Translations under genes and position numbers: made by a program
Assembly (NCBI RefSeq): GCF_000092125.1
Contig: NC_014212.1
Span: 578,001 to 642,000, forward strand
Source: Allomeiothermus silvanus DSM 9946
GTDB lineage: Bacteria > Deinococcota > Deinococci > Deinococcales > Thermaceae
DNA length: 64,000 nucleotides
Direction of reading: 5' to 3'
Shown here: positions 27,105 to 37,366 of the stretch, piece by piece
How positions within the stretch are numbered: position 1 is the first letter of the stretch
How the letters are laid out: each line of letters starts with the position of its first letter
The notes under the pieces: generated by a model
The model's database searches: none
Told to the model about the DNA's origin: nothing
The model's input: only the letters and a program-made list of their open reading frames with translations

Positions 27105-27251
27105 ATCAGCTTCCTCCTCGAGCCCGCACCTAACGAGCTACACAGGATCAGTTTCCACTACCCTCCCGTCGCCGCGTAGAGACATTCGCCCTGAATGCCC
27201 AGCATAGCTTGAGGGCTTTACCCTGGGCGCTCTGCCCTAGACAATAGATCC

Positions 27252-27458
27252 ATGAAGCTTCGTCTGCGGGAAAATGGCCCCTATGTGATTGACCTCCCTG
27301 AAGGCAGCCGGTTCCGGCTAGATGGGGAAGAACGGATGCTCGAGAAGGCCAAACTGGCCCTGTGCCGCTGCGGGCAATCGGGGAATAAGCCCTTCTGCGA
27401 CGGTACCCACAAGCAAAAGGGGTTTGTGGCGGAAGGGGGAGAGTTGGAATTGCCGTAA
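27252..27458 (+). CDS. CDGSH iron-sulfur domain protein
   Basis: A 68-residue protein with one CDGSH [2Fe-2S] site: CRCGQSGNKPFCDGTHK supplies three Cys and one His (C-x-C, C-x3-H pattern). This is the same family as mitoNEET, as found in many Thermus relatives. It is soluble with no membrane anchor. Such proteins transfer clusters or electrons in redox or iron homeostasis. It is a single short gene, divergent from pckG and 110 bases before the ferritin-like lipoprotein gene. Confidence 0.93.
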   Translation: MKLRLRENGPYVIDLPEGSRFRLDGEERMLEKAKLALCRCGQSGNKPFCDGTHKQKGFVAEGGELELP

Positions 27459-27568
27459 GCCACTCCCCATACAGATGATCCAAAACCGGGGCTCCTCCGT
27501 ATGGACTAGATGAAGCGTATAAGCGCTTCGGTTGGCTTGGGGCTGGACCCAGGCCGGGAGGTTAGGTT

Positions 27569-28459
27569 ATGGCTGAACTCAACCGTAGACAAGCGCTCAA
27601 GCAGTTGGGGGTTGTAGGTACAGGTGCGGTGCTGGGTGGGGTAATAAGCGGGTGCACCCCGAGCATGGCGGCTAAGCAGAACATCGACGCGGACGTGCTC
27701 AACTTCGCCTTGAACCTCGAGTACCTCGAGGCTGCTTTCTACCTGGCGGCGACGGGGCGCATCGGGGAGCTGAATGCGGCGGGCGGCGGGAATGCCGAGG
27801 TTCGCTTGCCTAGTGGGTTCACTGGTACCTCTCCCATTCCCGGCCTCAGCGACGCGGTGAGGCAGTATGCCGACGAGATCGCCACCGACGAGCTCAACCA
27901 CGTCAAGGTCATCCGGGGGGCGCTCGGGGCCAAAGCTGTAGACCGCCCGGTGCTGGACCTCGGTCCGGCTTTCGACGCCGCCGGACAAGCCGCGAGCGGT
28001 GGGGCTATCAAGGGCTTCAACCCCTTTGCCAATGAGCTTTTCTTCCTTCACGGAGCGTTTATCTTTGAAGATGTGGGCGTGACGGCCTATAAGGGCGCCG
28101 CGCGGCTCCTCACCGATGACAGCGCGGGTGGGGTTTTGGACACGGCGGCGGGCATCCTGGCGGTGGAGGCTTACCACGCGGGGGAGATCCGCACCATCCT
28201 ATACTCCCGTAAGGACCAGCAAGCCGCAGCGGGGCTCACCGTGGAACAGGTCACCCAGGCCATCAGCGACCTGCGCGCCAAGGTAGGCGGTGGCAAGGAC
28301 CAGGGCATCACCCTGAACGGCAAGGCCAACATCGTGGTCACCGACAACAACGGCGTGGCTTTTGGGCGCAGCACCGACGAGGTGCTGGCTATAGTCTACC
28401 TGGGTGGTAAGGGCAAAGGCGGCTTCTTCCCCAACGGCCTCAACGGAAACATCAAGTAA
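27569..28459 (+). CDS. Tat-exported ferritin-like lipoprotein
   Basis: A 296-residue protein. The N-terminus [24 protein letters not shown] combines a twin-arginine motif with a lipobox (Cys about residue 29), so it is folded before export and then lipid-anchored. The mature part is the ferritin-like fold of the desiccation-related/Ferritin_2 family: [17 protein letters not shown] supplies the first Glu pair, and [16 protein letters not shown] and [15 protein letters not shown] supply the later E-x2-H ligands. A di-iron site outside the membrane is therefore likely. It has a GGAGG ribosome site. An ECF sigma/anti-sigma pair follows, which may control it. Confidence 0.88.
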   Translation: MAELNRRQALKQLGVVGTGAVLGGVISGCTPSMAAKQNIDADVLNFALNLEYLEAAFYLAATGRIGELNAAGGGNAEVRLPSGFTGTSPIPGLSDAVRQYADEIATDELNHVKVIRGALGAKAVDRPVLDLGPAFDAAGQAASGGAIKGFNPFANELFFLHGAFIFEDVGVTAYKGAARLLTDDSAGGVLDTAAGILAVEAYHAGEIRTILYSRKDQQAAAGLTVEQVTQAISDLRAKVGGGKDQGITLNGKANIVVTDNNGVAFGRSTDEVLAIVYLGGKGKGGFFPNGLNGNIK

Positions 28460-28468
28460 CAAAGTCTG

Positions 28469-28495
28469 GGTAGGGGGGCTTTAGACCCCCCTACC
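28469..28495 (+). terminator. Strong hairpin after the ferritin-like gene
   Basis: GGTAGGGGGG and CCCCCCTACC form a perfect 10-bp stem around a 7-base loop, ten bases after the stop codon. There is no T-run, so it may be a weak terminator or an mRNA-stabilising structure. Confidence 0.65.
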
Positions 28496-28533
28496 TGTCC
28501 CAAGCAGGTTTAGCTTGCAGCCGTGTTATCTTT

Positions 28534-28592
28534 TTGACAATTTTTTCACGGTTTCTGCTTCACTATCAAAAGTGTGAGATCAAAAGTGTGAG
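28534..28592 (+). promoter_or_regulatory. Promoter region and 14-bp tandem repeat at the ECF sigma gene start
   Basis: TTGACA (28534-28539) is a good -35 box, but the best -10 candidate (CACTAT, 28561-28566) is 21 bases away. A perfect tandem duplication of ATCAAAAGTGTGAG (28565-28578 and 28579-28592) covers the likely transcription start and the GTG start codon. The duplication also generates two GTGAG sites, only one in frame with the sigma gene. Confidence 0.5.
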
Positions 28593-29151
28593 GGGTAAAG
28601 ACGGGTGGTTGGAAAGCCTGGGGGATGAAGCCCTGCTGGCCCTGGTGGTGCGGGGAGAGGAAGAAGCTTTGGGGGTGCTCTACCGCCGCTACGCTCCGGC
28701 CATATTGGCCCTGGGGCGGAGGATGGGCCTTGCCCCGAGCGAGCGTGAGGACTGTGTACAGGAGGTGTTCGTGCGGGTCTGGAAAGGTGCGGGGTCATAC
28801 TGCCCTAAAAAAACTGCCGCTAGAAGCTGGTTGCTGGCGGTGGCGCACCACTACCTGGTAGACCACGTGCGCTCACGGGCAGTCCGGCCCCAGCCCCTCG
28901 AGCCCGACGAGCCGGAGGCCTTCGACCTGCCCGGCCCCGGACTGGACGAGTTTGGCTCACTGGACCGTCTGCGCATTCAGCGGGCTTTGTGCACGCTCTC
29001 TCCCGAGGAGCGCCAGGTGATCGAGGTACTATATTACCAAGGCTACCCGCACGGCGAGGCCGCCCAGCGCTTGGGCTTGCCTCTGGGTACCCTCAAGAGC
29101 CGTGCCCGCAGGGCGCTGGAGCGGTTGAAGGAAGTTTTGGTGGAGGACTAG
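28588..29151 (+). CDS. ECF-family sigma factor
   Basis: A 187-residue extracytoplasmic-function sigma factor. Region 2 is ALGVLYRRYAPAILALGRRMGL to DCVQEVFVRVWK, and region 4 is RALCTLSPEERQVIEVLYYQGYPHGEAAQRLGLPLGTLKSRARRALERL. There is no long N-terminal region 1, as expected. The open frame starts at a TTG at 28534 that is part of a TTGACA promoter box, so I take the in-frame GTG at 28588, although its ribosome site is poor. It is followed by an RskA-like anti-sigma gene 16 bases later. Together with the upstream Tat ferritin-like gene it resembles a SigK/RskA-like stress module. Confidence 0.88.
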   Translation: MRGKDGWLESLGDEALLALVVRGEEEALGVLYRRYAPAILALGRRMGLAPSEREDCVQEVFVRVWKGAGSYCPKKTAARSWLLAVAHHYLVDHVRSRAVRPQPLEPDEPEAFDLPGPGLDEFGSLDRLRIQRALCTLSPEERQVIEVLYYQGYPHGEAAQRLGLPLGTLKSRARRALERLKEVLVED

Positions 29152-29167
29152 AGTCATAGAGGTCAAG

Positions 29168-29788
29168 ATGGAGGTCGGGGAGATTCGCGAGATGCTGCCG
29201 CTATACGCCTTGGGCGCTCTCCATGAAGAGGAACGCCGGGCAGTAGAGGCAGGGCTCGAGGCTTTCCCGGAGCTATGGGAGGAGCTGCGCGCATTGCAGG
29301 CAGCAGCAGACCAACTCGCACTCTCGCTGCCTCCTGAGCCGCTCCCGCCGGGCTTGGAAGAGCGCATCCTGGCCCGCCCTCGCCCGCGGCGCTCTTGGCT
29401 GGCCTGGTTTGGTACGCTGGCCGCGGCGGCGGCGGTGGTGGTTATGGGCTGGGTGGGCCTGCAGGTGTGGGACTGGGTAGAGGTGTTTGGCGATCCGGCG
29501 GCCCGCGTCCTCACCCTCCAGGACCGCCAGGGTAGGCCGATAGGCCGCGCGCTCTTGCGCCCTGACCAGAGGGCGCTGTTGGTTTCGGCCTTGCCCGCTC
29601 CTCCGGAGGGTAAGGTCTACCAGGCCTGGGGGCTCGATACGGGTTCGCCGGTGCCGCTACGTACCTTCCGCTCCGGGGTGGTGTTGCTCGAGCTGCCCCC
29701 GGGCGCTAAGGGCCTCGCGGTTTCGCTCGAGCCCCCCGGGGGGAGCCGTACCCCCACCGAGGTGGTGGGGATGAGCGTAAACTTGTAG
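29168..29788 (+). CDS. Anti-sigma factor, RskA-like
   Basis: A 206-residue single-pass membrane protein. The N-terminal cytoplasmic part (MLPLYALGALHEEERRAVEAGL) is an anti-sigma domain without the H-x3-C-x2-C zinc motif. A membrane helix lies at about residues 79-100 (AWFGTLAAAAAVVVMGWVGL). The outer part (VYQAWGLDTGSPVPLRTFRSG) is the RskA C-terminal beta domain. It should hold the preceding ECF sigma factor at the membrane until proteolysis releases it. It is co-transcribed with the sigma gene (16-base gap). Confidence 0.88.
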   Translation: MEVGEIREMLPLYALGALHEEERRAVEAGLEAFPELWEELRALQAAADQLALSLPPEPLPPGLEERILARPRPRRSWLAWFGTLAAAAAVVVMGWVGLQVWDWVEVFGDPAARVLTLQDRQGRPIGRALLRPDQRALLVSALPAPPEGKVYQAWGLDTGSPVPLRTFRSGVVLLELPPGAKGLAVSLEPPGGSRTPTEVVGMSVNL

Positions 29789-29864
29789 CCGCATCCGCTT
29801 GGTGTGCGTAAAGGGACAACTGACCCTGTGGGGTTGCGCTACCCTGGCCTGGGGAGGGAAGGGT

Positions 29865-30383
29865 ATGCCGCTTTCACGCAAGCTCGAGCGCATCGACCGC
29901 CGTATTACCCGCTGGTTGGCCGACAACAGCCTTACCATCTTGCGGGTTAGCTTGGGGATCGTGTTCTTCTGGTTCGGCTTTCTGAAGTTTTTTCCTGGGC
30001 TTTCCCCAGCCCAAGACCTGGCGGGACGCACCATAGAAGTCTTGAGCTTCGGGTGGGTCGAGCCTGCCCTGAGCCTCCCCATCCTGGCCACCTGGGAGAC
30101 CCTCATCGGGCTGGGTCTGATCAGCGGGCTGTTCATGCGCGGGACCCTCTTCTTGCTCTTGTTGCAGATGATCGGGACCATACTGCCCATCTTTTTCTTT
30201 CCCCAGGAGGTTTTCGTGCGCTTTCCCTACGCCCCTACCCTGGAGGGCCAGTACATCATCAAAAACCTGGTGCTGGTGGCGGCGGGATTGGTTTTAGGAG
30301 CCACGGTGCGGGGTGGGAAGATCGTGCCGGAGGCCAGCGTAGCCGAACAAGCGGAGCGGCTTGAGGCCAAACTCCGCCCCTGA
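29865..30383 (+). CDS. DoxX-like integral membrane protein
   Basis: A 172-residue four-helix membrane protein (hydrophobic stretches near residues 22-40, 64-85, 88-108 and 128-148). The segment LRVSLGIVFFWFGFLKFFPG is typical of the DoxX/YkgB-like superfamily, whose members are often tied to quinone-linked redox or stress. The open frame extends upstream to 29799, but ATG 29865 follows a GGGGAGGGAAGGG ribosome site and gives a sensible N-terminus. It lies 76 bases after the anti-sigma gene and may be part of the same regulon. No catalytic motif is visible. Confidence 0.75.
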   Translation: MPLSRKLERIDRRITRWLADNSLTILRVSLGIVFFWFGFLKFFPGLSPAQDLAGRTIEVLSFGWVEPALSLPILATWETLIGLGLISGLFMRGTLFLLLLQMIGTILPIFFFPQEVFVRFPYAPTLEGQYIIKNLVLVAAGLVLGATVRGGKIVPEASVAEQAERLEAKLRP

Positions 30384-30506
30384 CAGCTTGTGTCTAAGAG
30401 CAGAAGCCTATAGTCTTATCCCGTTTGGGTAGGGACAAATGTACCTAAGGGCTTCCCTACTGCTTTGCCATAATCGATAGGGCCACCGGAGGGTGGAGAT
30501 CTCGCC

Positions 30507-32381
30507 ATGAAACGCAGCCGATTTGCCTTCTACGCTTGGGTGACGCTGGTTGTCACCTTGGGAGTCATCCTTTGGGGCGATGTGGTGCAGGCCACGGGTT
30601 CGGGGGATGGCTGTGGGGCCCACTGGCCCACGTGCAATGGGGATTTATTGCCCCTAGCGCCAGGGGTAGCCACCTTTATCGAGTTCTTCCACCGCGCCAC
30701 CAGCGGGCTGGACTTTTTGCTGGTGGTGGGGCTTTTCCTCTGGTCCCGGCGGGCTTTCCCGCAAGGTAACCCGGTGCGTTTGGGGTCTGGGGCGGCCCTG
30801 GCTTTCATGGTGGTGGAGAGCCTGGTGGGGGCTGGCTTGGTGCTCTTCCGCTTGGTGGGGCAGGATGCCAGCCTGGCTCGAGCCTTCGTGGCCCCGGTGC
30901 ACCTGCTCAACACCTTGCTGCTCATCGGCTCGTTGGCTCTAACCGCCTGGTGGGCCTCGGGTGGGGCTTTGCTGCGCTGGCGTGGCCAGGGGGCGGTGGC
31001 CTGGGCCTTGGGGCTCGGGTTCGGTGGGCTGGCGGTGCTGGCCGCCTCGGGCGCAGTGACCTCACTGGGGGATGCTATTTTCCCCGTGCATAGCACCGCT
31101 GAGGCCGTCGGTCGGGCCATGACCCCCGGCGAGCACTTCTTGGTGCGGCTAAGGGTACTGCACCCCTTTATCGCGGTGAGTGTGGGGCTTTACCTGGTGC
31201 TGGCGGCGGGCCTGATCGCCTATCTGCGGCCCAGCCTGGCAACCCGGCGGCTCTCCCGGTCGGTGGGAGTGCTCTACTTGATTCAGCTCGGCATGGGCTT
31301 TCTCAACGTGTACTTCGCCGCTCCTCTGTTCACCCAGCTTCCCCACCTCCTGTTGGCCGACCTGTTATGGATCAACTGGGTGCTTTTGATGGCTGCGGCT
31401 TTAGCGGCAGGGGCTCCTCGGCGGGAGATGAACGGGGAGGTGAGGCAAGACCCCGAAACTGGGTTAAACTCAAGTGCGATGACTCCCCCTCCTGAGAGCG
31501 TATCCGTGCATGCCGGAACCGGCGGGGCCACCTGGCGCGATTACCTCTGGCTCACCAAGCCCCGGGTGATCAGCTTGCTTTTGTTTACCACGTTGGCGGC
31601 CATGCTGATCGCCGCAGGCGGGTGGCCGGGCGGGTGGCTTTTCCTGTGGGTGGCTGTTGGCGGATACGCCATGGCCGGGGCGGCCAACGCCATCAACATG
31701 GTGATCGACCGCGACATCGACGCGCGGATGAACCGCACCGCCAAGCGCCCCACCGTTACTCACAAGATATCCTCGCGAGACGCGCTGATCTTTGCCTCGG
31801 TATTGATGGTGGGTGCTTTTGTTTTGCTGTGGTGGGCCGCCAACCTGCTTACGGCCTTGCTGGCCCTCTCCGGGCTGTTGTGGTACGTGCTGGTCTATAC
31901 CCTCTACATGAAGCGCCGGTACTGGAACAACATCGTCATCGGTGGGGCGGCGGGGGCTTTCCCTCCGCTGGTGGGTTGGGCCGCGGTCACCAATGACCTT
32001 TCGCTCTTTGCCATTTACCTCTTTGCGATCATTTTCTTCTGGACCCCGGTGCATTTTTGGGCGCTTTCCTTGCTGATTAAAGACGACTATGCCCGGGTGG
32101 GGGTGCCGATGCTCCCGGTGGTGCTGGGCGAGCGGGTGACGGTGGTGCAGATCGGGCTGTATGCCATCCTGACCACGGTGATCTCGCTGATCCCCTTGCT
32201 GATGGGCGAGCTGCGCATGGTCTATCTGGTCTCGAGCCTGGTGCTGAACGGGCTTTTGCTGGTGCGGAGTGTGCAGCTTTATCTCGAGCCCGTCCGTCCC
32301 AGGGCCGTCTCGCTGTACAAGTACTCCATGCTCTACCTGGCCCTGCTCTTTGTAGCCATGGCGGTAGACAGGTCGCTTTAG
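30507..32381 (+). CDS. ctaAB: Heme A synthase-heme O synthase fusion (CtaA-CtaB)
   Basis: A 624-residue membrane protein that joins two steps of heme A synthesis. Residues 1 to about 310 are CtaA/Cox15, which oxidises heme [18 protein letters not shown] and conserved histidines such as [10 protein letters not shown] and VLHPFIAV bind heme. Residues about 335-624 are CtaB/Cox10, which farnesylates heme [23 protein letters not shown] is the prenyl-diphosphate motif and [14 protein letters not shown] the second. Such fusions are known in Thermus. It directly precedes the caa3 oxidase genes (75 bases) and supplies their heme. Confidence 0.95.
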   Translation: MKRSRFAFYAWVTLVVTLGVILWGDVVQATGSGDGCGAHWPTCNGDLLPLAPGVATFIEFFHRATSGLDFLLVVGLFLWSRRAFPQGNPVRLGSGAALAFMVVESLVGAGLVLFRLVGQDASLARAFVAPVHLLNTLLLIGSLALTAWWASGGALLRWRGQGAVAWALGLGFGGLAVLAASGAVTSLGDAIFPVHSTAEAVGRAMTPGEHFLVRLRVLHPFIAVSVGLYLVLAAGLIAYLRPSLATRRLSRSVGVLYLIQLGMGFLNVYFAAPLFTQLPHLLLADLLWINWVLLMAAALAAGAPRREMNGEVRQDPETGLNSSAMTPPPESVSVHAGTGGATWRDYLWLTKPRVISLLLFTTLAAMLIAAGGWPGGWLFLWVAVGGYAMAGAANAINMVIDRDIDARMNRTAKRPTVTHKISSRDALIFASVLMVGAFVLLWWAANLLTALLALSGLLWYVLVYTLYMKRRYWNNIVIGGAAGAFPPLVGWAAVTNDLSLFAIYLFAIIFFWTPVHFWALSLLIKDDYARVGVPMLPVVLGERVTVVQIGLYAILTTVISLIPLLMGELRMVYLVSSLVLNGLLLVRSVQLYLEPVRPRAVSLYKYSMLYLALLFVAMAVDRSL

Positions 32382-32456
32382 CTGCTGTGCGGGAAAGTGG
32401 AGTTGTGGAATAATACGAGGGCTTTTGTTGGGGTACCCTTTACCGGAGGACGAGTA

Positions 32457-33512
32457 ATGCTGCGACGAAGTCTGGTCTGGGCAATTCTTCTGCTGGGTGT
32501 AGCCTTCGCCTTGGGCGATGGGGGATACAACATCAATATCCTTGATCCTGCCACCTCCAATAACCGCGAGGTGAGCAAGCTGCTGTGGTGGGTGATGGGC
32601 TTTGCCGCGGTCATCTTTGTGGTGGTCATCGGAGCCATGACCTACATCGTGCTGAAGTTCAAAAAACGCGGCAACGAGGTGGGCGAGCCTCCCCAGTTCC
32701 ACGGCAACGACCGGCTGGAGATCACCTGGACGCTCATCCCCTTCCTCATTGTCTGTGTGATCTTTGGTCTCACCGCGCGCGGGATGTTTGAAATAAGCCA
32801 GGTTCCGCCCGATGCGATGCCGGTCAAGGTCACTGCCCATCTCTTCTGGTGGGACTTCGAGTACCCCGAGCAGGGTATCCGCACCTCCAACGAGCTGATC
32901 CTGCCGGTGAACCGCCCGGTGAATTTCGAGATCACCTCCAACGAGGCCGGGCCAGCCAAACCGGTCATCCACTCTTTCCGGGTGGCGAGTTTAGCCGGAA
33001 CCCAGGACGCTATCCCGGGCATCGTCACCACCCGGTGGTTCAAACCGGAGAAGGAAGGGGTCTACTACGGTCAGTGCGCCGAGCTGTGCGGGGCCAGCCA
33101 CTCCAACATGCGATTCCGGGTGATCGTGGTGAGCCAGGCCGAGTTCGACCGCTTCGTGCAAGGGGCCAAGGCCTTCCAACCTCCCGCCCCCACGGACGCG
33201 GCAGTGGCTAAAGGGCAGCAACTCTTCAACGCCCAATGCACCGCCTGCCATGCGATCAACAACACCCAGCACCAGAGCAAGATCGGCCCTGACCTCACTT
33301 TCTTTGGTAACCGGCTCACGCTGGGGGCAGGGATTTGGAACAACACCCCGGAGCGCCTCGAGGCCTGGATCAAGAACTCCCCGGGCATGAAGCCGGGCTC
33401 CTTGATGCCTCCTTTCCCCCAGCTCTCCGCTGAGGATGCGCGTTCCATTGCTGCTTATTTGGAAAGCCTCAAGGTTGAGGGGCTGGACTTCAGCAAGCTG
33501 CCCAAGTTCTGA
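32457..33512 (+). CDS. ctaC: caa3-type cytochrome oxidase subunit II fused to cytochrome c
   Basis: A 351-residue subunit II. After a signal-like N-terminus and two membrane helices (about residues 40-62 and 84-105) comes the CuA domain, with IHSFRV and YYGQCAELCGASHSNM carrying the His, two Cys, His and Met ligands. A cytochrome c domain follows (CTACHAI, about 265-271, with Met ligand in PGSLMPPF). The fusion lets cytochrome c be part of the complex. The ATG at 32457 follows a GGAGGA ribosome site and is preferred to the upstream in-frame start. It is 13 bases from the next subunit gene. Confidence 0.95.
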   Translation: MLRRSLVWAILLLGVAFALGDGGYNINILDPATSNNREVSKLLWWVMGFAAVIFVVVIGAMTYIVLKFKKRGNEVGEPPQFHGNDRLEITWTLIPFLIVCVIFGLTARGMFEISQVPPDAMPVKVTAHLFWWDFEYPEQGIRTSNELILPVNRPVNFEITSNEAGPAKPVIHSFRVASLAGTQDAIPGIVTTRWFKPEKEGVYYGQCAELCGASHSNMRFRVIVVSQAEFDRFVQGAKAFQPPAPTDAAVAKGQQLFNAQCTACHAINNTQHQSKIGPDLTFFGNRLTLGAGIWNNTPERLEAWIKNSPGMKPGSLMPPFPQLSAEDARSIAAYLESLKVEGLDFSKLPKF

Positions 33513-33525
33513 CGGAGGATACTAG

Positions 33526-35916
<2,391 letters not shown>

Positions 35917-35935
35917 GGGCTTAGGATCTCCAGAT

Positions 35936-35959
35936 CGGGGCGCACTTGGCTGCGCCCCG
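35936..35959 (+). terminator. Likely terminator after the caa3 operon
   Basis: CGGGGCGCA pairs perfectly with TGCGCCCCG over a 6-base loop, 20 bases after the ctaD stop. Only a few T follow, so termination strength is uncertain. Confidence 0.6.
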
Positions 35960-35992
35960 TCGGTTATTCGTGCGCCCCTCGAGGAGCGTTCG

Positions 35993-37136
35993 CAGACTTG
36001 ACCGATATACAGCCCTTGGGGTAGAGAAAGATCATGACTCTGCGCCAGGCGCTATCTCAGGTCCCGGACCCCCGGGCCCACAACCGGCGGTACCCCCTGT
36101 GGGGCCTTCTGGCCCTCATCCTGGTGGCCTTCCTGAGCCGCGTGGACTCCCTGCGCGGCGTGGAACGCTTTGCCCGCGCCAACCCCCACCTCTTGCCCCA
36201 CCTGGGCCTGCGCAAGGCCCCAGGCCACACCGCCATCACCCTTCTCCTTCACCGCCTGGATCCTGAGAAGCTCCAGGCGGCCCTTGGCCAGGTCTTCCCC
36301 GAAGCCGACCTTGGGGAGGTCCTGGTGGTGGACGGGAAGCACCTGCGGGGAAGCGGCAAGGGGAAAAGCCCCCAGGTCAAGCTGGTGGAGGTCCTGGCCC
36401 TGCACCTCCATACCACCCTGGCCCAGGCCCGGGCGGAAGGGAGGGAGGAGAAGGCCTTCCTGGAGCTTCTGGACCGTTTGGAGGCGAGGGAGCTGGAGGG
36501 CAAGGTGGTGGTGGGGGACGCGGGGTACCTGTACCCTGAGGTGGCGGCCCGGGTGCGGAAAAAAGGGGGGACTATCTCTTGGTCCTGAAGGGGAACCAGG
36601 AGGAGCTTTTGTCCTGGGCCCTGGAGGTGTTCAAGGGGATGGCGGGAAGGCGTCTTCCCGGGGAGACGGAGGCGACCTGGAGTGGGGTGCGGGACGGGGA
36701 GGTGTGGACCTACCGGGTTTGGGCTTCCCCCTACCTGCCGGAAGAGGTGCGGGCCTTCCCTGGGGCCAGGCAGGTGGTGCGGCTTTGGCGGGAGGTGAGG
36801 CACAAGGGGACGGGGGAGGTGCGGCGGACGGTGAGCTACGCCCTCACCAGCCTGGGGCCGGAGGTAGCGGACGCAAAGCGGCTGGGGAGCCTGTTGCTTT
36901 CCCGATGGGAGGTGGAGAACCGATCGTTTTGGGTGCGGGACGTGTGCTTTGGGGAGGATGCCTGTCAGGTGCGGGGGGTGGGGGCGTGGGTGCTAGCGGT
37001 GCTGCGGGCCTTCCTGGTCTCCATGCTTCACCGAGAGGGGGTGAGGGAGAAGAAGGCAGCCCTAGAAATCTTCTCCTTCAACCCCCTCTCCGCCCTGCGC
37101 TTCCTGGGGCTCTATGCGGCATAGCGGTCAAGTCTG
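35993..37136 (+). mobile_element. ISAs1-family insertion sequence, copy 1
   Basis: A complete 1144-bp element. Its ends are CAGACTTGACCG and the complement CGGTCAAGTCTG. It is flanked by a 9-bp target duplication, GAGCGTTCG, at 35984-35992 and 37137-37145. The same element occurs at 42077-43220 (inverted) and 49423-50566. This copy lies between the caa3 operon and tRNA-Lys. Confidence 0.97.
36034..37124 (+). CDS. ISAs1-family transposase, -1 frameshift product (copy 1)
   Basis: Two overlapping frames, 36034-36588 and 36579-37124, make one DDE transposase of about 363 residues when joined. The first has the ISAs1 N-terminal domain (PDPRAHNRRYPLWGLLALIL) and catalytic VVDGKHLRGSGKG. The second begins after the run A6G6 at 36559-36570; a -1 step there yields GGDYLLVLKGNQEELL, the normal continuation with the second Asp region, and later RWEVENRSFWVRDVCFGEDA with the catalytic Glu. 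All three copies have the same A6G6 and frame break, so the shift is probably programmed, by ribosomal or transcriptional slippage. Confidence 0.88.
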
Positions 37137-37153
37137 GAGCGTTCGGTAGGGGA

Positions 37154-37182
37154 TAGACAGCTTCGGGCGGTTTGCCTATAAT
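37154..37182 (+). promoter_or_regulatory. Promoter of tRNA-Lys
   Basis: TAGACA (37154-37159) and TATAAT (37177-37182) are separated by 17 bases, and the tRNA starts 17 bases later. It lies just beyond the target duplication of IS copy 1, so the insertion left it intact. Confidence 0.85.
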
Positions 37183-37199
37183 CACAAGGGCTGGCCTAA

Positions 37200-37275
37200 G
37201 GGCCCTTAGCTCAGTTGGTAGAGCAACCGACTTTTAATCGGTTGGTCACAGGTTCAAGTCCTGTAGGGCCCACCA
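37200..37275 (+). tRNA. tRNA-Lys (anticodon TTT)
   Basis: The 76-nt sequence folds as a cloverleaf: acceptor GGGCCCT with AGGGCCC, anticodon loop CTTTTAA on stem ACCGA/TCGGT, T-loop GTTCAAGTC, and an encoded CCA end. The TTT anticodon reads AAA/AAG lysine codons. It has its own promoter and terminator. Confidence 0.97.
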
Positions 37276-37280
37276 ACACC

Positions 37281-37308
37281 CCTCGGAGCAATCCGAGGTT
37301 TTCTTTTC
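37281..37308 (+). terminator. tRNA-Lys terminator
   Basis: CCTCGGA pairs with TCCGAGG over a GCAA loop and is followed by TTTTCTTTTC, five bases after the CCA end of the tRNA. It is a standard rho-independent terminator. Confidence 0.92.
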
Positions 37309-37366
37309 TAGCCTCGAGCCCTTACAACGCAACCCCTGGCAAACCCTGAAGCGATAGCATACAAAC

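Noticed and set aside
31470-32972. Long minus-strand open frame (500 codons) opposite ctaAB and ctaC
   Set aside because: It is His/Gln/Pro-rich and has no family pattern; the opposite strand encodes clear membrane and copper-binding motifs, so this is a GC-rich shadow.
36170-37156. Third-frame 328-codon reading frame in the ISAs1 copies
   Set aside because: Gly/Trp-rich; the other two frames carry the real DDE motifs.
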